Origin: Halpernia sp048269545
GTDB lineage: Bacteria > Bacteroidota > Bacteroidia > Flavobacteriales > Weeksellaceae
Length of the DNA: 52,214 nucleotides
Direction of reading: 5' to 3'
Assembly (NCBI RefSeq): GCF_048269545.1
Contig: NZ_JBLXIJ010000010.1
Location: 1-52,214, forward strand
Part shown: positions 42,946-52,149 of the stretch, one piece after another
Position numbering within the stretch: position 1 is the stretch's first letter
How the letters are laid out: every line of letters begins with the position of its first letter
The notes under the pieces: model-generated
Databases searched by the model: none
Seen by the model: only the letters and a program-made list of their open reading frames with translations
What the model was told of the DNA's origin: nothing
Program-made: the position numbers and the translations under genes

Positions 42946-43095
42946 GTCATTCTAAAAACGACAGTACTAACATTAACTAATACGAAAAAAATCAAACATA
43001 CCAAGCCCACCCACCACCCGAAAGTATTCTTTAAAAAAATATTATGTTGACGATTGTCCGTTGTACAACTTTCTACAAATAGAGACTTTTGCGAT

Positions 43096-43302
43096 ATGGA
43101 CATTAAGCAAAAATTTGGCAACAACTTAAAACGTCTGCGATTAGAGAAAGGATTATCACAAGAAAAACTTGCTCTAAATGCGGACATTGACAGAACATAC
43201 ATTCCAAGCATTGAAAAAGGCGAAAGAAATGTATCAATCGTTATTGCCGAGAAACTTGCCATTGCTTTAAATGTTCCGATTTCAGAACTATTTAAAGAGT
43301 AA
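43096..43302 (+). CDS. XRE-type controller protein of a restriction-modification system
   Basis: The protein has 68 residues from the ATG at 43096 (MDIKQKFG); an upstream in-frame ATG at 43054 adds 14 unlike residues. The whole chain is a Cro/C1 helix-turn-helix (NLKRLRLEKGLSQEKLALNA, then DRTYIPSIEKGERN as recognition helix). Position and size are those of C proteins, which time the expression of restriction genes. The nuclease gene starts 2 bp after its stop. Two identical palindromes before the methylase gene at 44302 are its likely operators. Confidence 0.9.
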   Translation: MDIKQKFGNNLKRLRLEKGLSQEKLALNADIDRTYIPSIEKGERNVSIVIAEKLAIALNVPISELFKE

Positions 43303-43304
43303 AA

Positions 43305-44252
43305 ATGGATTTATTAAAACAATACATTAACCGAAAATTCGGAATTGACGAGAACAAATTTTTAGAGGTTCTTATAAAAAGTCCAGGTGCAGAAGGATAT
43401 ATTTTAGGAAATTTAGGAGAAGAACTTTTTAAGGAATATGCAAACTCAATCGGTTATGAAGCATTGAGAATAAAAGAAAAACCCGAGGGAGGAAACAACG
43501 CTAAAAGTGAAGATGCAAGAGGAGATTTCTATATTCGTAAAATTGGCTCAACTAAAGATGAATGGCTTGTTGTTGAATGTAAAGGTGTAAAATCAAATGC
43601 AGAAAAAAGAAGCGGTTTGACCAAAACATCTTCTTGCTTGACTTTACTCAATAAACACGCTATTGAAAGGGTAAAACACGTTGAAAGCATCAATAATTCA
43701 GGTAATCGTAATTATGAGAAAGCGAAAGAAGATTGGGAAAAGAAAAATTCAAACAAGTTTCCAAAATTTCGTTGGAATAAAGAAAATCCTGGTGCAGGAG
43801 TTCCTGATTTAACAGGACTTTGGAAGTCGAAAGATGAAATTGCAAAATGGCTAAAAACTTTCAAAGAAGAGGAGTTTGACGAAAACGCATTTTGGGATTT
43901 GACCGCACCAATCCGTTTACTACAAACACATATGCCGTCAACAAGAATAGATACAGAAACCAAAATAAAAAGTACTGGACCTTTGGTTTCAGAGTTTAAC
44001 ATTCTTTGCGTTGATTTATTTCTCAAAACAGGAAAACACGAATTGGTTTTTGTCAACAGTGCCGATTTAAATCATCAAGCAAAATCACCAAACCATTTAC
44101 AACAAAATTATACGATTGATATTTTAACCGCCAAAGAAAATTTTCAGAGACATAAATTGTTAAAACCTTGGTATGACGACCTTGATTTGTGTATTCAAGA
44201 AACAAAACCGAGATACAGAAAGTTAGACAAAAGTCAATTAGACGGTCGATAA
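43305..44252 (+). CDS. restriction endonuclease (PD-(D/E)xK-like) of the RM cassette
   Basis: The protein has 315 residues. The nuclease core is visible as GDFYI (Asp74) and WLVVECKGVKS (Glu91, Lys93), with a preceding helix GNLGEELFKEYANSIGYEAL. The family is not recognised beyond this. It is directly coupled to the controller gene and followed 49 bp later by the methylase gene. In the absence of a helicase, it should act as a type II-like nuclease guided by its own or the partner's specificity. Its target is unknown. Confidence 0.8.
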   Translation: MDLLKQYINRKFGIDENKFLEVLIKSPGAEGYILGNLGEELFKEYANSIGYEALRIKEKPEGGNNAKSEDARGDFYIRKIGSTKDEWLVVECKGVKSNAEKRSGLTKTSSCLTLLNKHAIERVKHVESINNSGNRNYEKAKEDWEKKNSNKFPKFRWNKENPGAGVPDLTGLWKSKDEIAKWLKTFKEEEFDENAFWDLTAPIRLLQTHMPSTRIDTETKIKSTGPLVSEFNILCVDLFLKTGKHELVFVNSADLNHQAKSPNHLQQNYTIDILTAKENFQRHKLLKPWYDDLDLCIQETKPRYRKLDKSQLDGR

Positions 44253-44262
44253 CTTGCATATT

Positions 44263-44296
44263 ACACAAATGTGTATTATATTTGACACAAATGTGT
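44263..44296 (+). promoter_or_regulatory. tandem C-boxes flanking the methylase promoter
   Basis: The palindrome ACACA-AA-TGTGT occurs twice, at 44263-44274 and 44285-44296, 22 bp apart centre to centre (two helical turns). The -7 box TATATTTG (44277-44284, TAnnTTTG) lies exactly between them. The start codon of the methylase follows at 44302. A bound controller at the second box would cover the start of transcription, so the expected effect is repression of the methylase at high controller levels. Confidence 0.8.
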
Positions 44297-44301
44297 AAAT
44301 T

Positions 44302-46284
44302 ATGGAATTACTTTTTGATATTGAACTTTCTAAAGAAGATAACCTTTTAAAAAGGTTTGAGGAAATTCACGATTATATTTATGCCAATGATGGTTTGTCA
44401 CCACAACAGACATTGGAAGAATTTGTAAAAATTTTGTTCATCAAAATTTTTGACGAAAACAAAAAACTGAAACAATTTTCCGTTTCTTCTGATGAATGGA
44501 ACGAAATAAAATCGGGCAAAAATATTTCTTCTTTTTTTGACAGAATAACTTCGTTATTTGTTCAAACACAAAAAGAATATCAAGATATTTTTGACACAGA
44601 CGACCGTATAAAATTAAGTCCAAACGCACTTGGTTTTACAATCAACAAATTACAAGGAATTTCATTGCTCGGTTCTTCTCAGGATGCAAAAGGTTTAGCA
44701 TTTCAAAAGTTTTTATCACACCACGAAAAAGACGGACGAGGACAATTTTTCACACCTGAACCTGTAATTGATTTTTGCGTGGCAATGATGCAACCCAAAC
44801 CCGAAGAAACTATCATTGACCCAGCTTGTGGAAGTGGAGGTTTTTTAATGTCGGCTTTGAAATATTTGCAATCCGCTAATCAAAATTTAGATACATCAAA
44901 AACCATTTCTCAATACATTTTTGGGTTAGACATCAATAGAAGTATTGCCCGAATTGCTAAAATGAAATTGCTTTTAGAGGCAAACGGCAAAACGAATATT
45001 CTTTGCACAAATTCATTAGAAGATTTGGACAGCGTTAAACTTTCATTAGGTCAACAAAATGGTTTTGATTTGGTTTTGACTAATCCGCCTTTTGGTGCAA
45101 AAATTACTCAATCATCTGTTTTGTCAAAGTTTGATTTGGGGCATAAGTGGGGAAAAAACTGTGAATTTTACCAAACAAAAACTGTTTATGCAAACCAAAA
45201 TGCTGAAATTCTTTTTATTGAGCGTTGTTTGCAACTTTTGAAAGAAGCCGGAAGAATGGCAATCGTTTTACCAAACGGAAATTTTGAAAATCCTTCTTTG
45301 GATTATTTACGTTATTACATCAAACAAAAAGCAAAAGTTCTGGCTATTGTAAACTTACCGCAAGAAACCTTTATTCCATTTGGAACAGGTGTAAAAACTT
45401 CGTTATTGTTTTTGGAAAAAAATAGTAAAAACGAAGAAAAACAATATCCGATTTTCTTCGGTAGAATTACAAAATTAGGTTATCAAGGAAATAAAAATGG
45501 AACCCCAATTTATCAAAAGGATAAATTCGGACAAATTATAAAAGGCGAAAACAAACAACCGATTTTGGACGAAGACTTTTCGACTACAATCGAAAACTAT
45601 AAAGCATTTCTAAAAGGCAAAAAAATTGAAACAGAAAACTCTTTTTCTATTCAATTCAACGAACTAAACGGACGATTTGACTACGATTTTTATTCACCAG
45701 AAAATCGTAAATTATTTTCGAACTTGGCGAATTTTAAAACTGTTCGTTTAGGCGATATTTGTGAAATTGTAAAAACAAAAAGCAGAAAACTAAAAGACCC
45801 GAATTTGATTGTTGAATACGTTGAACTTTCCGACATAAACACACATTCTTACGAAATCATCAACTCTACAACAAATCAAGTTCACGAATTACCAAGCAGA
45901 GCAAGTTATGAAATTGAACAAGGCGACATTATTACAGCAATCGCGGGAAATTCGGTTGGAACACGAAAACACGCAACAGCTTTTGTAACAGAAGACTTAG
46001 CAGGAAGTATTTGCACTAACGGTTTTAGAGTTTTACGAAACTTCAAAATTGACAGTTATTATTTGCTTTATTATTTGAAATCAGAAATGTTTTTAAAACA
46101 AATGTTTATGTATCGAACAGGTGCAGCTATTCCAAATGTTTCAGACACAGATTTAGCGAACATTATCATTCATTTACCCGAACAAAAAACGATTGTCGAC
46201 ATCAGCAACAAAATGAAAAAAGCATTTGAATTGCGACAAGCATCGAAACAACAAATAGAAAGTATAGAATTAGAACTTGGATAA
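44302..46284 (+). CDS. DNA N6-adenine methylase fused to specificity domain (M-S)
   Basis: The protein has 660 residues. The N-terminal part is a HsdM-like helical region. The methylase core has GQFFTPEPVIDF, motif I DPACGSGGF (Asp173) and motif IV TNPPFGAK (Asn261). From about residue 470 a single target-recognition domain of HsdS type follows (VRLGDICEIVKTKSRK, then GDIITAIAGNSVGTRK). The conserved coiled tail RQASKQQIESIELELG ends the chain. It both recognises and methylates. The order controller, nuclease, M-S in one cassette makes a complete system of the type II/IIB-like kind, not a type I system, since no HsdR translocase is present. Confidence 0.9.
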   Translation: MELLFDIELSKEDNLLKRFEEIHDYIYANDGLSPQQTLEEFVKILFIKIFDENKKLKQFSVSSDEWNEIKSGKNISSFFDRITSLFVQTQKEYQDIFDTDDRIKLSPNALGFTINKLQGISLLGSSQDAKGLAFQKFLSHHEKDGRGQFFTPEPVIDFCVAMMQPKPEETIIDPACGSGGFLMSALKYLQSANQNLDTSKTISQYIFGLDINRSIARIAKMKLLLEANGKTNILCTNSLEDLDSVKLSLGQQNGFDLVLTNPPFGAKITQSSVLSKFDLGHKWGKNCEFYQTKTVYANQNAEILFIERCLQLLKEAGRMAIVLPNGNFENPSLDYLRYYIKQKAKVLAIVNLPQETFIPFGTGVKTSLLFLEKNSKNEEKQYPIFFGRITKLGYQGNKNGTPIYQKDKFGQIIKGENKQPILDEDFSTTIENYKAFLKGKKIETENSFSIQFNELNGRFDYDFYSPENRKLFSNLANFKTVRLGDICEIVKTKSRKLKDPNLIVEYVELSDINTHSYEIINSTTNQVHELPSRASYEIEQGDIITAIAGNSVGTRKHATAFVTEDLAGSICTNGFRVLRNFKIDSYYLLYYLKSEMFLKQMFMYRTGAAIPNVSDTDLANIIIHLPEQKTIVDISNKMKKAFELRQASKQQIESIELELG

Positions 46285-46303
46285 CAAACGAAAAAAGAAC
46301 GAC

Positions 46304-46435
46304 AGATAACAGCAGTTTGGCAAAATGGCGGGTTTAGTGCTAAATTGAACATTTGGTTTTCAAATAAACATTAGTGTTAAATTGAAAGTAAGTGTTTCAA
46401 AATCCGCCACTTCGCCAAGCTGCAAACCGTTGCCT
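46304..46435 (+). repeat. attC 6 (end of RM cassette)
   Basis: Box AGATAAC at 46304-46310 within GACAGATAAC is the complement of the start GTTATCTGTC at 42939. The arms GTTTGGCAAAATGGCGGG and TCCGCCACTTCGCCAAG pair. The right core is GTTGCCT (46429-46435). The loop contains the GTGCTAAATTGAAC motif. Confidence 0.88.
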
Positions 46436-46506
46436 GCAACCCTAACCGACACAGCCTGCAAGTTTGAGCGGACGGGACGAAGGACAAAAAACTGACAAAT
46501 TAAACT

Positions 46507-48063
46507 ATGGCTGTATTACAGAAAGGAAATTCCATATATCCGTTTTGGGGCGAAAATGTAAATCTGATTACAGGGCTTGACCCTTTAGGGCTTCAAGTAA
46601 CATCAGAAGCGACTTACGCAACAATGTTGCCCGGAATTTCTAACTTGACTAACAGACTTCGTTATTACGGCTTTTACTGCTGGCTTCTTGACTTTTATTT
46701 CAAAAAAGAAAAACAAGGAAATCAGACAGAACAATATCGTTTCATTCGCAGAGCCGAACTATTGATTGCTATTTTAATGCAAAAGGAACGCAAAGGAATT
46801 ACGCAAATTACTGGTAGCGACTTTGCTTCTAATCTCATTAACAACGCTACATCTAACACATTTGATTTGGCATCAGGTGCAGACAAAGACAACGGAAACG
46901 AAAAAACTTACTGGAAATATCCGTCAGGTGCTTTCGGACAATATTATTTTGGTGCTTTGCAAGCATTGTCATTGGCAGTTCGTTATGAAAATGACGAAGG
47001 TGATATTATTTTCAACATTACACAACCACACCCGAAACAAAAAGTTTCGGGAAAGCAATTAGCAAATGCATTTGACGAAGGATTGACAGATGAAATAAGA
47101 ACGCTATTTTACAACTGCATAAAGAAAGGCAAGTTGTCGCAAAACAACATTTCTGAACTGATTGACTATTTTGCTATTGATAAAGTAAATCCCGAAAGCA
47201 CAGAATGGAAACTATATGTTGAAATGCTTTTAGACAAAGATTATCCAAGCAAAGAAATTGAAGAAGAATTTACATTTCATAGAAGAAATACAATCACTTC
47301 TTTGCTATCAAGAGCAGAACAAAACAATCAAGAATACAATTGGTATGTTTATCTTGACGATTGTTACGAACAGAAATTTGAAAACCAAGAAAATACCAAT
47401 GTTGGTTGGTATTGCTACCAATTAAACGAATATTGGCAGTTTGCTTGCGGACTAATTTTCTTTGGCGCACTTCAGCATTTAGAAACCTTACATACAGAAG
47501 AATATTTGCCAAAATTCATTTCTGATTTTTCAAAGCTAATCAACAAAGAAAACAAAACTACAACACTTGAAAATTACATCACAAATATTGATGAAACTGA
47601 AATTGACTTATTAGAGCAAATTGAAAGAAACAACACACCACAAAAAAATGCAAAAATCGGTTTTGATTTACTTTTCAAACTTTACGATAACAACAAAGAG
47701 CAACTGCCACAACTAAAAGAATATTTGAGCCGAAACGGAATTATCAGAGAGGGAAATATGACAGACGGACTATTTGCAATTACAAACCATTTGCAAAATG
47801 ACTTGAAAGATTTTATTTCATTCTTCATTCATAAAAATATCATTTATCGTCACCAAATGGTTGCCTTGCGAAAAATCGGAAATGGAACACAAGCAACCAA
47901 TAAATTTATCATTGAAGAACAAATGATACGCCTTATTGATATTTTTCCTGCACGTTGGACTTCGCCACGAATGAACGCATTGAGAAATTTACTTTTTGAT
48001 TTACAGGTTATCAATGACGAGGGGAATATCACCGAACTACACACTAAAATTGCTTACCAATAA
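46507..48063 (+). CDS. unrecognised protein, first gene of the PLD cassette
   Basis: This 518-residue cytosolic protein is not recognised. It has an opening segment of the type PFWGENVNLITGLDPLGLQ (about residues 12-30). A mostly helical body with many Trp/Tyr residues follows (for example LRYYGFYCWLLDFYFKKEK near 51). The end region RHQMVALRKIGNGTQATNKF near 450 is followed by a possible winged-helix-like segment (ARWTSPRMNALRNLLFDL). No nuclease, ATPase or membrane motif is seen. The stop overlaps the ATG of the PLD nuclease by one base, so the two are made together. It is probably the sensor or regulator of a two-gene defence module. Confidence 0.6.
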   Translation: MAVLQKGNSIYPFWGENVNLITGLDPLGLQVTSEATYATMLPGISNLTNRLRYYGFYCWLLDFYFKKEKQGNQTEQYRFIRRAELLIAILMQKERKGITQITGSDFASNLINNATSNTFDLASGADKDNGNEKTYWKYPSGAFGQYYFGALQALSLAVRYENDEGDIIFNITQPHPKQKVSGKQLANAFDEGLTDEIRTLFYNCIKKGKLSQNNISELIDYFAIDKVNPESTEWKLYVEMLLDKDYPSKEIEEEFTFHRRNTITSLLSRAEQNNQEYNWYVYLDDCYEQKFENQENTNVGWYCYQLNEYWQFACGLIFFGALQHLETLHTEEYLPKFISDFSKLINKENKTTTLENYITNIDETEIDLLEQIERNNTPQKNAKIGFDLLFKLYDNNKEQLPQLKEYLSRNGIIREGNMTDGLFAITNHLQNDLKDFISFFIHKNIIYRHQMVALRKIGNGTQATNKFIIEEQMIRLIDIFPARWTSPRMNALRNLLFDLQVINDEGNITELHTKIAYQ

Positions 48064-50714
48064 TGGCTATCAAACGCAACAACATACTTTCGCTTATTGG
48101 TAACGGACGATACCATTCTTGCATACTCACAACTTTCAGTTTTGACTTTTATTTCTTTGAAATGAAAGTAATGAAATGGCTACGTTCCTGCGGAATTAGG
48201 AACGTAAATGTTTTTATTGACGGACATTTCTATTCTGAATTGATGCAACAAGCAACAGGCGATGAAATGAAATTAGCAACAGGTTATTCACTTTATCCTG
48301 TTTTTGAAAAAACTATTTTCCACCCAAAAATTTGGTTGCTTTTTGGCGAAAATGAAGGCTTATTGCTTGTCGGTTCAGGCAATCTTACCAATTCTGGAAA
48401 TGGAAGTAATGACGAAATTTGGGGTGCTTACCATTTTGACATTAAGCAACCGCAAAATGCACCTATATTTTCTACAGCGTGGAATTATGTTTCAAAACTA
48501 AGTGCAACCACAAAAGGAATTGCAAGCGAAAAAACAACACGTTGGATTGACGAACATTCGCAATGGCTAATGGAATTGCCAAAAGTCAATGATTTTCAAT
48601 TTTTAGATTTACCCGATAACCAAACGGCTTTTTTGTTCAATACAGACAAAACCACCATTTGGCAACAGGTAAAACGGTTTACGGCAAATGAAAAGATAAC
48701 AGAAATTACTGCTGTTTCGCCTTATTACGACAAACAAGGAAAAGCATTAGAAGAAATTAAAAATACTTTTCCTAATGCAAAAATCAATGTAGTAATTGAT
48801 GAAAGTGGCACAATTCCTACGGAATTACCTGACAATAAAAAATATGTTTTTCACGATTGGAAAGAATTGGATTTATGCAGGAATATTGGTGCAAAACAGC
48901 AATCAAAATTACACGCTAAAATTTTGTATTTTAAGACGAAAAGCAACAAAGAATTTTGCTTGTTCGGCAGTGCAAACATTACTTCGGCAGGATTAGGAAT
49001 TTCAAACACTGCAAATTCAGAAGTTTCGCTTTTTATTCATTCAGAAAAAGGAAATATTTTAGATAAAATTGGTTTGAAACTAAAAGGAAGTAGTAAAAAA
49101 CAACTTTCAAACTTTGCGGTCAATGATAGAGTTTCAATAGAGCAAGCGATACTCAAAAACAATCGGTTTACAATAAAACTGTTGGCTGCCGAAATCAATT
49201 ACGCAACATTAACGCTTTATACAGAAAAAGGTTTTGATACATTCTTTTCAGTAGGATTGTATGACAACAATAATCAGCTAATAAAAAGTCAAATAATCCA
49301 ATCACTAAAACCACAGCACGAAATAAACCTTGATATTAATGAAAGCGAATTGCGGTATGTGCAATTACACAGTACAGACAGCAATAAAACTCTTTCAAAC
49401 AAAATCATTGTCAGCAATTATTTTACAATCGCTAAAACACACCCAAATCCAAAAAATGCGGAACTTGAAAGATTGTGCGGACAACTTCAAAGTGGCGAAT
49501 TGCGAAATGTTTTGGATTTAATTCATTTCGCCATAATTGACGAAAGCGAGAAAGAAGACGGAACTTCGGTTATCAGTACTTCTAAAAACAAATTGAACAC
49601 AAAAGAAGAAAAGGCAATAGCCGACCAATCACAACTTTATGATTTATCAGGTTACAAACCAATAGAACCAAATTCACAGTTACACGAAAACGCCTTGCTA
49701 TTATCGCCTTCACTTCGTGTGTTAGACGCACTTAAATTGGCTCATACACAAAGTTTAGCATTAGAAGCTGACATAAGAACAGACGAACAAGAAGAAGACA
49801 TTAGCAACATAAGCGGGAATGATGAAAACGAAGTGCAACAAGGCAAAAGCGTTCCTTTGAAAATTTTAGAAACCGACAAACGAAAACTCAAAAACTTTTT
49901 CAAAAACCTTTACAGTTATTTTCATCACGACATTTTGTTTAAAAACACGAAAGTGTCGGACTATAAACTGACTTTAACAGACATAACAAAGTATTTAATT
50001 GCGTTAGAACTCATACACGAATTTGGTGGGAAATCAGAAAAAATAGAAGATGAACAGCAACAACTTTTCTTTACTTATTTGCCTGTAACTGGCGATTACG
50101 AAAATGACAATGTAAAAGGTTGTTGCCTAAATATAGTTGGCGACTTTTTACGATTATCAAAAAATGGTTTCAAAGAATATACATTTGATTATACACGAAA
50201 AAAGTTTGAGCAATTACAACAAGATGCACTTATCAGTACGATTGTTTGTATTTTAAACACTTACTGGAAAGAAGATGAAAGACCATATTTGAAAACACTT
50301 TTATTAAACGCATTACATTACTTAGGTTGGACATCAACAACAGACATTGACAAAAACCTAACCTATCTGATTAAACAAGTAAAAGAAAAATCCAAGAACT
50401 TAAAACAGGCAACGAGAAATTTAGACGAACAATTAAGTTATTTTGAAAATAAAGTTTGTAATGCGTTTGGACGTGCAACCAAAAACAGAGAAAACAGAAA
50501 CTTTGCTGACAAAGCAGACAAAGGACAAATTATTTATTCATCAATCGCAGGTGTTGGTTATTGTTATGTAGTTTCTACTACAAAACAAAACGAGTATTGT
50601 TTGGCAAGACCAGGGTTTAATTGGAACGACCAAGAAAACGAATATATCAATCATTTTGGCGACAGAATTTACCGACCTTTACCATTAACAAAGTTGACAA
50701 TAATTGACTTATGA
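48063..50714 (+). CDS. PLD-superfamily nuclease, second gene of the cassette
   Basis: The protein has 883 residues. Two half-sites of the phospholipase D nuclease fold are visible: His87-Pro-Lys89 with GSGN at 104-107, and His284-Ala-Lys286 with GSAN at 302-305. The spacing HxK..GSxN is right, but the usual Asp after HxK is absent, as in other PLD nucleases. The N-terminus (about 1-330) is thus a complete PLD dimer in one chain. The remaining 550 residues (charged linker about 480-600, helical C-terminus) are unrecognised. There is no helicase. Cleavage of phage or plasmid DNA is the likely output; this is inference from the fold and from the defence context. Confidence 0.82.
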   Translation: MAIKRNNILSLIGNGRYHSCILTTFSFDFYFFEMKVMKWLRSCGIRNVNVFIDGHFYSELMQQATGDEMKLATGYSLYPVFEKTIFHPKIWLLFGENEGLLLVGSGNLTNSGNGSNDEIWGAYHFDIKQPQNAPIFSTAWNYVSKLSATTKGIASEKTTRWIDEHSQWLMELPKVNDFQFLDLPDNQTAFLFNTDKTTIWQQVKRFTANEKITEITAVSPYYDKQGKALEEIKNTFPNAKINVVIDESGTIPTELPDNKKYVFHDWKELDLCRNIGAKQQSKLHAKILYFKTKSNKEFCLFGSANITSAGLGISNTANSEVSLFIHSEKGNILDKIGLKLKGSSKKQLSNFAVNDRVSIEQAILKNNRFTIKLLAAEINYATLTLYTEKGFDTFFSVGLYDNNNQLIKSQIIQSLKPQHEINLDINESELRYVQLHSTDSNKTLSNKIIVSNYFTIAKTHPNPKNAELERLCGQLQSGELRNVLDLIHFAIIDESEKEDGTSVISTSKNKLNTKEEKAIADQSQLYDLSGYKPIEPNSQLHENALLLSPSLRVLDALKLAHTQSLALEADIRTDEQEEDISNISGNDENEVQQGKSVPLKILETDKRKLKNFFKNLYSYFHHDILFKNTKVSDYKLTLTDITKYLIALELIHEFGGKSEKIEDEQQQLFFTYLPVTGDYENDNVKGCCLNIVGDFLRLSKNGFKEYTFDYTRKKFEQLQQDALISTIVCILNTYWKEDERPYLKTLLLNALHYLGWTSTTDIDKNLTYLIKQVKEKSKNLKQATRNLDEQLSYFENKVCNAFGRATKNRENRNFADKADKGQIIYSSIAGVGYCYVVSTTKQNEYCLARPGFNWNDQENEYINHFGDRIYRPLPLTKLTIIDL

Positions 50715-50736
50715 CGACAGAACGAAACAGGGCAGC

Positions 50737-50868
50737 AGGCAACAAGGTATTGCCAAAAGCGGGGCTGAACGGCTTCGATTGGAAATTTGTGCAAGGTTCA
50801 ACTTTCGTTCTTCGATTGAACTTTTGTGCTAAAAATCCCCGCCTTCGGCAATACCCGGAACGTTGGGA
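50737..50868 (+). repeat. attC 7 (end of PLD cassette)
   Basis: Box AGGCAAC at 50737-50743 within GCAGGCAAC is the complement of the start GTTGCCTGC at 46429. The arms GGTATTGCCAAAAGCGGGG and CCCCGCCTTCGGCAATACC pair. The right core is GTTGGGA (50862-50868). Confidence 0.9.
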
Positions 50869-51112
50869 AAAATCGCCCTTCGGGACGATTTTTCCCAACG
50901 GACGGCTCGACTGCGCCGACAGTTGCGAAACCATCGTTGCATTCGCACGACGTTTTCACAACAGTCGCCTTTGACGCATTCCTAAAAAGAAGTTTTCAAC
51001 TTCCTTTTCGGAACGACGACAAAGCCGAGCCGTAACAACAGTCGCCTTTGACGCATTCCGAAAAAGAAGTTCTCAACTTCCTTTTCGGAACGACGACAAA
51101 GCCGAGCCGTAC
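50862..51112 (+). mobile_element. ORF-less mini-cassette, copy 3, with internal duplication
   Basis: It has the same hairpin start as copies 1 and 2. The right arm of the attC is repeated: about 75 bp (ACAACAGTCGCCTTTGACGC to GCCGAGCCGT) occur at about 50957-51033 and again at 51037-51110, making the unit 251 bp. Confidence 0.85.
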
Positions 51113-51119
51113 GTTGTAC
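50893..51119 (+). repeat. attC 8 (duplicated right arm)
   Basis: Box TCCCAAC at 50893-50899, left arm GGACGGCTCGAC (two changes from the other copies), two successive right arms GCCGAGCCGT, and core GTTGTAC at 51113-51119. The outer stem is weaker than in attC 2 and attC 5. Confidence 0.8.
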
Positions 51120-51145
51120 GACATAGTAAAACCCACCTCGTAAAA

Positions 51146-52006
51146 ATGAAAGTTCGTGACGAAAAACTAAAAGCAATAATTGATTGGTCTAAAAATAACC
51201 GAGACATAAGAGCAGTATTATTGACAAGTTCACTTGTAAATCCATTAGCACCTGTTGACGATTTTAGCGACTTAGACATTGAACTTATATTCGAAAATAA
51301 CGCCAAATATATTTCAGACAATACTTGGACAGAAAATTTTGGAAATCCAATTGCAATGGTTGAAGAAGACGAAACCTATTTCGAAGGTAAACACGCTATG
51401 AAAATGGTTTTATATGCTGACTATGTCAAAGTAGATTTCAAATTATACAGCAAACCCGAATTTTTACTTGACGCAAAAAAAAATGAATTACACGAAGATT
51501 GGGATATTGGCTATAAAGTTTTGGTGGATAAAGAAGGGCTAACAAATAGTCTAAAAAAGCCTACTCACCAGATTTTTATAATAAAAAAACCTACAGAAAA
51601 AAAATTCAAACAAGTTTTAAATGACTTTTGGTGGGACATTGCTCATACCGCAAAATGTATTATTAGGGATGACTTGTTTTATACAAAGTTTATGACTGAA
51701 AATAATATCCGAACAGACTATTTAATCCCTTTAATCGAATGGTACATTTCAAGCGAACATAATTGGAATATTACAACCAATAAATACGGCAGACTTTTTA
51801 AAAAATACCTGACTACCGATTTGTGGGAAACAATAGAACAAACATTTTCAGGAAGTAAAAAAAATGATAATTGGGATGCTTTATTTGCAATGGCTGATTT
51901 AGTTTCAAAAATTGGAACTGAATTATCGAAAAAACTAAATTATGATTATCCCAAAAAATTAGAAAAAGACATACGAAAATATTTGGACGAATTAAAAACT
52001 AAATAA
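51146..52006 (+). CDS. ANT(6)/AadE-like nucleotidyltransferase (cassette gene)
   Basis: The protein has 286 residues, the normal length of streptomycin 6-adenylyltransferases. The nucleotidyltransferase motif is LLTSSLVNP followed by DFSDLDIELIF, with the metal-binding pair Asp42 and Asp44 and a third acid in YVKVDFKLY. The C-terminal helical domain (DFWWDIAHTAKCIIRDD, LIPLIEWYISSEHNWNITTN) matches the family. It would inactivate streptomycin by AMP transfer if the assignment to the resistance branch is right; SS replaces the typical GS, and non-resistance relatives exist. It starts 33 bp after the GTTGTAC core and has its own attC. Confidence 0.85.
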   Translation: MKVRDEKLKAIIDWSKNNRDIRAVLLTSSLVNPLAPVDDFSDLDIELIFENNAKYISDNTWTENFGNPIAMVEEDETYFEGKHAMKMVLYADYVKVDFKLYSKPEFLLDAKKNELHEDWDIGYKVLVDKEGLTNSLKKPTHQIFIIKKPTEKKFKQVLNDFWWDIAHTAKCIIRDDLFYTKFMTENNIRTDYLIPLIEWYISSEHNWNITTNKYGRLFKKYLTTDLWETIEQTFSGSKKNDNWDALFAMADLVSKIGTELSKKLNYDYPKKLEKDIRKYLDELKTK

Positions 52007-52017
52007 ATAACTACGTC

Positions 52018-52149
52018 GTACAACAAGGTATTGCCAAAAGCGGGGCTGAACGACTTCGATTGGACATTTGTGCAAGGTTCAACATTCGTCCTTCGTTTGA
52101 ACTTTTGCGCTAAAAATCCCCGCCTTCGGCAATACCCAAACCGTTATGT
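52018..52149 (+). repeat. attC 9 (end of nucleotidyltransferase cassette)
   Basis: Box GTACAAC at 52018-52024 within GTCGTACAAC is the complement of the start GTTGTACGAC at 51113. The arms are nearly identical to attC 7 (GGTATTGCCAAAAGCGGGG with CCCCGCCTTCGGCAATACC). The right core is GTTATGT (52143-52149). Confidence 0.9.

Noticed and set aside
43054..43063. GTTGTACAAC palindrome upstream of the controller gene as another cassette core
   Set aside because: It carries both core-like words but no attC arms flank it and the surrounding unit pairs correctly from 42939 to 46310 without it.
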